Assembly (NCBI GenBank): GCA_030590745.1 | Contig: JAUVCS010000031.1 | Span: forward strand, 1-8,061 | Direction: 5' to 3' | DNA: 8,061 bases | Source: Desulfuromusa sp. | GTDB lineage: Bacteria; Desulfobacterota; Desulfuromonadia; Desulfuromonadales; Geopsychrobacteraceae | Shown: positions 1 to 6,000 of the stretch, piece after piece | Layout: every line of letters starts with the position of its first letter | How positions within the stretch are numbered: the stretch's first letter is position 1 | Position numbers and translations under genes: made by a program | The notes under the pieces: generated by a model | What the model was told of the DNA's origin: nothing | What the model saw: the letters and a program-made list of their open reading frames with translations, nothing else | Databases searched by the model: none

Positions 1-557
1 CTGCTGTGTGTCCCTTCTTCATCAACAAAGAACATGCTGTAGTGCTCACTGGTTGCATCATCCATCGTGACAATCAGATCCCACTTCTGATTGGGAACCC
101 ATTCATGAGTGCTGCCGTCCTGATGGATCAGCATCCCTGCCATCGCAGCGCGTTCACGGCGTTTCCGGTGAGCCCCACGCTTGGGAGCTTTTTTGAGACA
201 GCCCCTTTCCTGAAGCATGTTCTTCACCCAGGAATAACTGCGTGTTCCTCCTTCTCGTCGGTACCAGGTATGGAAATGTTTGCCCGTCCAACCGTTGTAT
301 CGTTTTCTGTAGCGGTCAACCAGTGCCATAACTTCATCTACGGGAGCTTTACGGGATGAGATCTGAGTGAGTCTCTTATCAAGCAGTCCATCCAGACCGT
401 TATTATGATAGTGATCAACATAACGGCGAAAGGTTCGTGATGAAACATTGAGCATACGAGCTGCTTCTTCTTGGGTAATGCGTCCTTCGGTCCAAATGCT
501 GAAGCTCTCTTCAAATCGCATTTTTCGAATCTCCTGTAGCAATTCTGTCGGTCTCAT
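1..557 (-). CDS. ISNCY-family transposase, N-terminal part, runs off the window
   Basis: DDE-type transposase that would move the insertion sequence it sits in. The leftward frame is open from an ATG at 557-555 to the window edge, giving 185 visible residues. Residues about 23-50 form a helix-turn-helix (TEGRITQEEAARML then SSRTFRRYVDHY), followed by the family-typical GLDGLLDKRLTQ and HRKRRER stretches. The integrase-like catalytic core begins near HQDGS, where D147 is the likely first catalytic Asp. The VTMDDAT motif around D166/D167 supplies acidic residues further on. The rest of the core, including the catalytic Glu, lies outside the window. The start is supported by a very strong ribosome-binding site, AGGAGGAG, at 568-561, four bases upstream. 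The motif pattern is that of the ISNCY (IS1202-like) group; the family call is from recognition, not from a search. Whether the gene is intact beyond the edge cannot be seen. Confidence 0.88.
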   Translation of the reverse strand, partial: MRPTELLQEIRKMRFEESFSIWTEGRITQEEAARMLNVSSRTFRRYVDHYHNNGLDGLLDKRLTQISSRKAPVDEVMALVDRYRKRYNGWTGKHFHTWYRREGGTRSYSWVKNMLQERGCLKKAPKRGAHRKRRERAAMAGMLIHQDGSTHEWVPNQKWDLIVTMDDATSEHYSMFFVDEEGTHS

Positions 558-577
558 AATCTCCTCCTGATCGGAGA

Positions 578-607
578 ATTATGAACCGGACAGATGTTGT
601 GCTACAA
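578..607 (-). promoter_or_regulatory. Possible transposase promoter
   Basis: On the minus strand, TTGTAG (607-602) and CATAAT (583-578) are separated by 18 bases, a reasonable sigma70-like pair. The predicted start near 571 leaves a very short leader containing the AGGAGGAG ribosome-binding site. It lies within the putative end region of the element and overlaps the possible transposase-binding repeats, which would permit autoregulation. The -35 box is weak. Confidence 0.35.
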
Positions 608-650
608 ACCTGGACAGTTTACGTGTTACCAACATGGAAGAGGCTCTTAC

Positions 651-679
651 TTGACTTTTTTATTGAGGTCGAATAGTAT
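651..679 (+). promoter_or_regulatory. Sigma70-like promoter of the riboswitch/pilus operon
   Basis: TTGACT (651-656) and TAGTAT (674-679) are separated by exactly 17 bases. A start near 686 would place the first riboswitch about 25-30 bases into the transcript. It is the only good promoter-like pair upstream of the first aptamer and lies just outside the estimated end of the insertion sequence, so the element probably landed immediately upstream of it. If so, any upstream activator site may have been displaced. Confidence 0.5.
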
Positions 680-712
680 CGGAAAACGATAATCACAATA
701 TAAAGTGAATAC

Positions 713-800
713 CTTTCTACCGAAAGGGCAAAATCGGAGTAATCCGGTGACGCAAAGCCACGGGTCCTTAACTTAAGGATAGCCGGGTTGCCGAAGAAGA
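713..800 (+). promoter_or_regulatory. GEMM-I (cyclic di-GMP class I) riboswitch, copy 1
   Basis: The aptamer shows the GEMM-I core: AAAGGGCAAA (723-732), a P2 hairpin (733-738 with 743-748, capped by a GTAA tetraloop), the GACGCAAAGCC strand at 749-759, a P3 hairpin (TCCTT with AAGGA), and the closing AGCCGGGTTGCCGAAG at 781-796. The GNRA loop would dock into a receptor in P3. A short P1 can form between TTTCT (714-718) and AGAAG (795-799 region). The middle G of the GGG (g727) corresponds to G20 of the V. cholerae Vc2 aptamer, which indicates c-di-GMP; cGAMP-sensing variants carry A there. It is followed about 45 bases later by an intrinsic terminator, so control by transcription termination is likely. 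Confidence 0.92.
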
Positions 801-844
801 TTCAGAGTCCTTCTTCAAGCCTTTTGTTAAAAATGACTTGAGAA

Positions 845-876
845 AACTCACTTCGGCGACGGAGTGGGTTTTTTTT
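845..876 (+). terminator. Intrinsic terminator of riboswitch copy 1
   Basis: The arms AACTCACTTCG (845-855) and CGGAGTGGGTT (860-870) pair over 11 bases with two G-U wobbles around a GCGA loop. The stem runs into eight T residues (869-876). This is the expression platform of the first riboswitch and would stop transcription before the second aptamer and the pilus genes. Confidence 0.85.
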
Positions 877-914
877 GTGATTATTGTGGAATGATACGGT
901 ACAGATTTATGGAA

Positions 915-940
915 TTGCAGTACCAGGAAAGGTGCTGCAA
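915..940 (+). other. Strong hairpin between the two riboswitches
   Basis: TTGCAGTACC (915-924) and GGTGCTGCAA (931-940) form a 10-base-pair stem with one G-U wobble around the loop AGGAAA. It is followed by A residues, not T, so it is not an intrinsic terminator on the plus strand; the minus strand also lacks a T tail. It sits about 12 bases before the second aptamer. It may insulate aptamer 2 from upstream RNA, or be a processing or protein-binding site. Its function is unknown. Confidence 0.5.
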
Positions 941-952
941 AAAGACAGTAAT

Positions 953-1040
953 TGTCTCCGAAAGGGCAAATCCAGAGCAATCTGGAGACGCAAAGCCACG
1001 GGTCCTTAACTTAAAGGATAGCCGGGTTGCCGAAGAGAAT
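953..1040 (+). promoter_or_regulatory. GEMM-I (cyclic di-GMP class I) riboswitch, copy 2
   Basis: This is a second complete aptamer, starting 238 bases after the first. Its core is nearly identical: GAAAGGGCAAA (960-970), a perfect 6-base-pair P2 (TCCAGA 971-976 with TCTGGA 981-986) with a GCAA tetraloop, GACGCAAAGCC, P3 with TCCTT and AAGGA, and GCCGGGTTGCCGAAG at 1021-1035. P2 differs in sequence from copy 1 yet keeps pairing, which is covariation supporting the structure. The position equivalent to Vc2 G20 (g965) is G, indicating c-di-GMP. A terminator follows at 1077-1115, directly before pilV. Confidence 0.92.
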
Positions 1041-1082
1041 GCAGTGCATTTTCCCAAGGACCCCGGTCTTTTTATGATGCGC
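1035..1082 (+). promoter_or_regulatory. Candidate switching (antiterminator) segment of riboswitch 2
   Basis: Three mutually exclusive pairings are visible. GAGAATGC (1035-1042), which overlaps the 3' strand of P1, can pair with GCATTTTC (1046-1053). GTGCAT (1044-1049) can instead pair with ATGCGC (1077-1082), the left foot of the terminator. AAGGACCC (1056-1063) is perfectly complementary to GGGTCCTT (1000-1007) inside the aptamer's P3. One consistent reading is that ligand-stabilised P1 frees GTGCAT to block the terminator, giving an ON switch. This is inferred from base complementarity only; no energies were calculated. Confidence 0.35.
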
Positions 1083-1115
1083 TCATCTCCGGCACCGGTG
1101 GTGAGCGCATTTTTT
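1077..1115 (+). terminator. Intrinsic terminator of riboswitch copy 2
   Basis: A 15-base stem (1077-1091 with 1096-1110) contains one T-T mismatch and one G-U wobble and is closed by the loop GCAC. Its outer nine base pairs (ATGCGCTCA with TGAGCGCAT) are perfect, and it ends in a run of six T residues (1110-1115). It ends about 26 bases before the pilV start, so termination here would silence the whole pilus operon. Confidence 0.88.
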
Positions 1116-1141
1116 GTCCTGTCATCATGAAAGGACCACGG

Positions 1142-1627
1142 GTGAAAATGAAAAAGTTAACAAGGATAAAAAACAGTTTATTAGCGATTTTCTCCCACCA
1201 ATTTTCAGGAATAAAACCTGATACCTCCAAGAGTACCCACAATGCCTTGGGATTTACCTTAGTTGAAGTTCTGGTTGCATTAACTATTTTTTCATTTGGA
1301 ATCTTAGCGGTTGCAGGAATGCAGATCACAGCAATCAAGGTGAACTCTTCTTCGAATACTCGATCCGTACAAACAGACGTTACTGCAAGCATATTAGCAG
1401 AAATCCTGACTTGGCCAGTAAGTAGCTTTTCGGACGTGATTGATACCCCTTGGACTTTTAACGCTGGCAATGGAACTATTTTATCGGGAGGAACTTACTC
1501 CGCGAATTACTCAGTTGATGTCGATTATAACGGTGTTGATAATTTGATATTCGTTGAAGTTGATGTTCAACAAACCAATGGTTTACAGCGAACATATTCA
1601 GCCACAGGGTTCAAGAGAGGAATATGA
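1142..1627 (+). CDS. pilV: Type IV pilus minor pilin PilV
   Basis: Minor pilin thought to act with PilW, PilX and a FimT/FimU-type protein to prime pilus assembly and carry PilY1 to the tip. The class III signal is clear: G|FTLVEVLVALTIFSFGI, with the prepilin peptidase cut after the Gly, Phe at +1 and Glu at +5, followed by a hydrophobic helix of about 20 residues. The globular domain is about 105 residues and has one motif (SILAEIL) typical of PilV. I chose GTG 1142 because AAAGGA (1130-1135) sits six bases upstream. ATG 1148 is also possible, while ATG 1127 lies only 11 bases after the terminator T-run and has no ribosome-binding site. The leader before the cleavage site is then about 37 residues, longer than the usual 6-25. 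It is the first gene of the operon, and its stop overlaps the pilW start by four bases. The family call is firm; the exact start is not. Confidence 0.87.
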   Translation: MKMKKLTRIKNSLLAIFSHQFSGIKPDTSKSTHNALGFTLVEVLVALTIFSFGILAVAGMQITAIKVNSSSNTRSVQTDVTASILAEILTWPVSSFSDVIDTPWTFNAGNGTILSGGTYSANYSVDVDYNGVDNLIFVEVDVQQTNGLQRTYSATGFKRGI

Positions 1628-2430
1628 TTCAAAAATATCTTTTAAACAATCATAAAGGGTTTACCCTCGTTGAATTACTGTTTGCCATGCTTATCCTCAG
1701 CATAGTGGCGGTGGCAACGCTCACTACGTTCACTGGCACACAGAAAAATGCGAATACCCAGGATGAGGTCGTTAAGGCACAGCAGAACTTAAAAATCGCC
1801 ATGATTTTTTTAACAAAAGATATTCAAATGGCTGGTTTTTTAGTCCCAGTAACTACTCCGGCTATTGAAACCACTCCAAACAATCTTTCAGGGGGACAAA
1901 TACTGACTTTGACAACTGCAACAATAAGTCAGGATGTAGCACGCCTTGTTTCTCCAACCACGGTTGTAAACACCCCCGGGACATATTTTAAATTTACCCT
2001 GGCCTCTGCTGAGATGGTCAACCTATTTTCTGCTGGTGACACTGTGCGTTTGATTAGAAGCCCGGATCATGAGCAGCGAATCGATCGTCTTTTTGAAGTA
2101 GGAACGTCGCCTACAGCAACCACATTGAACATAAAAGGATTCACCGCAAATATAATTTATACCGAAGCGGATTTACTGGTTAAAACAGCAAGCGGAAACC
2201 CTGCTCGAATCGACTACGACCTGAACAATGATGAGTTACGCAGAAGCATTGATGGAGCTGCTCCTCAAACCATAGCTAAAGATATATCTGCTGTCGATTT
2301 AGAATACATAACGAACTCCGGAAAAGTCATTGCCGTTCGTGTGACGCTCACTGCGACCGCTTTCAATTTTAAACAAAAAGCAAATAAAAACAGACAGCTA
2401 GCAAAACTTATTTCTCTAAAAAATGACTAG
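1624..2430 (+). CDS. pilW: Type IV pilus minor pilin/assembly protein PilW
   Basis: Large minor pilin of 268 residues, in the normal range for PilW. The class III signal is short and canonical: an 11-residue basic leader before G12, then F13-TLVELLFAMLILSIV, with Glu at +5 (E17). Downstream, the LTKDIQMAGF segment (about residues 63-72) matches the conserved PilW pattern of a helix ending in D-I-x-x-A-G-[YF]. The remaining 190 residues should be a beta-rich head domain. The start ATG overlaps the pilV stop (ATGA) and is preceded by AGAGAGG, so translation is probably coupled to pilV. After cleavage and N-methylation by PilD it would reside in the inner membrane and then in the pilus or its tip complex. 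No truncation or frameshift is visible. Confidence 0.88.
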   Translation: MIQKYLLNNHKGFTLVELLFAMLILSIVAVATLTTFTGTQKNANTQDEVVKAQQNLKIAMIFLTKDIQMAGFLVPVTTPAIETTPNNLSGGQILTLTTATISQDVARLVSPTTVVNTPGTYFKFTLASAEMVNLFSAGDTVRLIRSPDHEQRIDRLFEVGTSPTATTLNIKGFTANIIYTEADLLVKTASGNPARIDYDLNNDELRRSIDGAAPQTIAKDISAVDLEYITNSGKVIAVRVTLTATAFNFKQKANKNRQLAKLISLKND

Positions 2431-2995
2431 GGTTACGAGCGATATGAATAATAAATTCGAGTTTAAAGATATGCTCCACTCAGTCGATAATTTGAATCGA
2501 AAAGGGATAAATCCGTTAAAAAACGAAAATGGATTTGCCTTGATTCTGGTGATCTCCGTGTTGGCTATTATGAGCCTTCTTGGCGCAATGGCATTGAACA
2601 CTGCCACGTCAGAAACAGGAATATCTCGTAATTACAGAACCTCACAAATAGCTTTTGATTCGGCACAAAGAGCAGTCGAATATGCAGCGACAAACGGCAA
2701 TATTTACACAAGCTTCGGTCCGGCCTCAGTTGCATATGATTTGGATGACAATGATGGGGACGGCAACGATGGGGATGACACCGATGAGGTTAATATCAAA
2801 GGGGGTACAAACTGGGGCTTAAACGGGACAAACAATTTTGTGGAGTATCAAATGTCGTCAGGATTGCCGCCTGGAAGTGGTTCAGATCCCACTTATTTTG
2901 AAGCTCGCTACTATATAGTGAATGTCACTGGAGAGGGGCCGAATAACTCACTTGCCCGGGTAGAGTCACAGATCGGAAGGATTGTTCCGAAGTAG
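2423..2995 (+). CDS. pilX: PilX-like minor pilin with Asp-rich loop
   Basis: Minor pilin-like protein of up to 190 residues, third in the operon. The N-terminal signature is ENG|FALILVISVLAIMSLLGAMAL, then TSETGISRNYRTSQIAFDSAQ, which fits the PilX N-terminal domain (hydrophobic helix, ETxIxxNYR, then AFxxAxxAxE). Unlike classical pilins there is no Glu at +5 (Leu42 instead), which is usual for PilX. Residues about 106-122 are extremely acidic (ten Asp/Glu in 17) and contain DNDGDG, an EF-hand-like calcium-loop pattern. Start choice is uncertain. ATG 2423 overlaps the pilW stop by eight bases but lacks a ribosome-binding site and relies on coupling. ATG 2444 has only weak purine-rich sequence upstream. 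The stop is 11 bases before pilY1. PilX is expected to work with PilV, PilW and PilY1 at the pilus tip. Confidence 0.82.
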   Translation: MTRVTSDMNNKFEFKDMLHSVDNLNRKGINPLKNENGFALILVISVLAIMSLLGAMALNTATSETGISRNYRTSQIAFDSAQRAVEYAATNGNIYTSFGPASVAYDLDDNDGDGNDGDDTDEVNIKGGTNWGLNGTNNFVEYQMSSGLPPGSGSDPTYFEARYYIVNVTGEGPNNSLARVESQIGRIVPK

Positions 2996-3006
2996 GAGAA
3001 ACTCAA

Positions 3007-6000
3007 ATGACTAAGTTAATAAAAATAACAAATATTTACCTCATCTTCTTTGTTTTACTCACAAACGGGGCAATAGCTGATACTTATATCGGCGATACTG
3101 CTATTTACAGTACCGTTTCTGCAACCTCTCCAAAACCCAATATCATGTTTATCATTGATAACACCCAGCCCATGCAGCAGCAGGGGTCAAGAGACCTTTA
3201 TGACTCGGATCATATTTACGAAGGGAGCGGGACGGCAATGTCACCAGCCCCCTATGATCCATTGTCTGTTTATCAATTGGTTGCAGCAACAGGTGGTGTC
3301 GTTAATTATTCCAAGGTCATGGACACTGTAGAAGATATTGATGGCTGCACCACGGCTTACGATTCTTTAGCGGTCAACGGTTCTTTTTTTGGTCCTCTTA
3401 AAGCCAACAAAGGGGACTGCTCTTCCCCTTCCAATAACAGCTTCTTTCTGGGCAACCAACTGAACTACATCGTGACCCCTCCTGCAGGTATCGATATCTG
3501 GCAAGCGGGTATCTCTTTTATATCGGGTGACGCAGTTGATGTTGGTGGAACAATTTATGAGTGTGTTGGAGTGACCGGAAGTGGACTTACTGGGGCCTCT
3601 GCTCCGATATGGCCAACGACCCCGGGGGCAACTGTCATAGATAATCAGGTGACATGGACAATGACCGCTGATTTGTTGAGCATGGTTCAGTCAACGGTAA
3701 AACAGGTCGCTGACGCGGTGAGTGAAAGTGTAAAAATCGGCCTGATGACGTTCAGTGACAACGGTCAGGGAGGGCAGTTGGAAGCACCTGTCAGGGATGC
3801 TGGACAGGTTATTAATAGAACAAATCTCGATGCATTTGATGCTGCAATAGATGCACTCACTCTCATTCCGGGAAATTCAACCCAGCCGACGAATGAAATG
3901 CTTTGGGATGCAGGTTTGTATTTTCAAGGGCCCTCTGATTTTAGTGATACCCACAAACGTATCGGAACTATCGAGGCCGGTGACTCAACTTACACAAGCC
4001 CCATAGAGGAAAGTTGCCAGAAGAATTATGTGATTCTCTTAACCACTGGCAGCCGGGATGACGATACCACCTTGAAGAGTTTTGATATTGCCAATGTCGT
4101 TGCTTCTACAGGAGTTGGCGACCCTGATGGTATCTATGTTGATGACGTAGCAAAGTACCTCAACTCTCCCGATCAAACTGGGACCCAGGGGATTGGAGAT
4201 CTGTTTAACGGCTTGACCACTAATATCGAGGGAATCCAGACCCATATTATCCAATTGTTGACCGCTAAAGTTGATCGCCTGGAAGCTGCCGCCAATGTTG
4301 GTGGCGGTAATTATTTCAATATAACCAACAATGCTGAATTGTTAAATGCCATTCAGGAATCTCTTGCCGAAATTCTCCTGGAGACAGATACGGCATTTGT
4401 CGCACCCGTGGTCCCGACAAGTCCTGACAACAGAACCTTTAGTGGTCAAAGAATCTATTTAGGGTTCTTTTATCCCCATAATGATGAGCCCTGGCATGGG
4501 AATTTGAAAAAATTTGGAATTAATAATTCAGGTCAAATTATAGATGCAAATGGAAATGCAGCGACCAATCCAGACGGAAGTTTTAAAGATGTTCTCGATG
4601 CCAATAATCCCGCGGGAAATACCTACACTGCAACCTCTTTCTGGAGTAGCGGTGATGCAGGCCGTGTTTCAGCCGGAGGCACAGGAGCTGTTCTGTTGAC
4701 GCAGATCGGTTCCCGGAATATTTACACCTATTTTTCAAATTCAAACTTAACCGATTCATCGAACGAGTTCTCAACGACAAATGCAAATCTGACTGCTGCT
4801 CTTTTAACTGTGGTAGATGACACAGAGAAAGATAAATTAATTGATTTTATTCATGGTGTTGATAGTTACGATGAATATATTGGTAGTGATCGACCGTGGG
4901 TCATGGGGGACATCCTCCACTCTAAACCCAATGTCGTGAATTACTCACAATTCGATTTTAATGTGGCTTCGAATGAAACAAATTGTTCGATCAATCAGAA
5001 TACAATTTATGTTGGAGCCAATGATGGAATGTTACATGCGTTCAGAGACTGTGATGGCGAAGAACGATGGGCATTTATCCCGCCTGAACTCCTCCCCCGG
5101 CTAAAAGATATCAGAGGCAATCGACATCCTTATTTTGTTGATGGATCTCCCGTGAGTTATATTTACGACGCTGACAGAGATGGTAATATTGAAGCGGCTG
5201 ATGGTGATAAAGTCATCTTGCTGTTCGGGATGCGACGTGGTGGAGACGCCTATTATGCACTCGATGTAACAGACCCTGATGCCCCCGAGTATCTCTGGAA
5301 GATCGACGGTAGCCATGCTGATTTTTCAGAATTAGGGCAAACCTGGAGCACCCCTAACTTTGGTCTGGTAAAAAATAGTTCTGGAAAAGTTGTCCTCGCT
5401 GCTTTTGTGGGTGCAGGATATGACAACCTTAATGAGGATGGCCGATTTGGGAATACCCAGGGGTTTATCAATACCGACGTTTCTCCCCCGACAGCAGATG
5501 CTGGTCATGTCACCTCTACTGCAACAGTCACACCTACGAAAGATGGAGCAACTCCGGTCACGAACAACCCAAAAGGAAGAGGTATCTATGCATTTGAAGT
5601 TGCAACCATCGGAACTGGAGGGGTACCAACAATTGCAACCTCGGCAACAAAAGTTTGGGATTTTATCTATGGAGAGACGAGCAATACTTATAACTCCACA
5701 AGGTTAACGCACTCTTTTCCAACTGATATCACGGTGCTGGATACGGACTATGACGGCTTCGTTGATCGACTCTATGCTGGAGATACGGGTGGACAGATGT
5801 GGCGCTTCAGTCAATATGGCGCGGGTGGGGATTCTTTAAGGCCATATTCCAATCCTGCAATCACTAACTGGATTGGTAAAAGAATTTTCTCTGCCAACGA
5901 AGATGGGGATGGAACAAAGGGGCGGAAAATTTTCTACCGCCCTTCTGTCACATTACAAATCGGCGGAATTATCAATCTGTATTTTGGTACTGGGGATAGA

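Larger units (their letters stand above)
1..634 (-). mobile_element. Insertion sequence (ISNCY-like), one end only
   Basis: The transposase start lies about 60-80 bases from what should be the end of the element. Two short related copies, AACCGGACAG at 584-593 and AACCTGGACAG at 607-617, lie in the same orientation 23 bases apart near this end and could be transposase-binding repeats. The exact boundary is not determined: the other end is outside the window, so neither the terminal inverted repeat nor the target duplication can be compared. I place the end near 634, where the outward sequence closes with ACA, as a guess to within about 20 bases. Confidence 0.55.

Noticed and set aside
6..359. 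Rightward open frame of 117 residues at the left edge
   Set aside because: It is the reverse shadow of the transposase, whose leftward frame has clear family motifs and a strong ribosome-binding site.
720..1040. Repeat pair read as a CRISPR or transposon repeat
   Set aside because: The two near-identical blocks are folded GEMM-I aptamers with compensatory P2 changes, which explains the similarity.
864..1130. Open frames on either strand within the leader (such as 864-1130 rightward and 768-980 leftward)
   Set aside because: They lie across the riboswitch aptamers and terminators, show no ribosome-binding site or protein family features, and are explained by the RNA structures.
5227..5260. 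RGD-type integrin motif in PilY1 (MRRGGDAYY)
   Set aside because: The sequence is RGGD, not RGD, so there is no basis for an integrin-binding claim.
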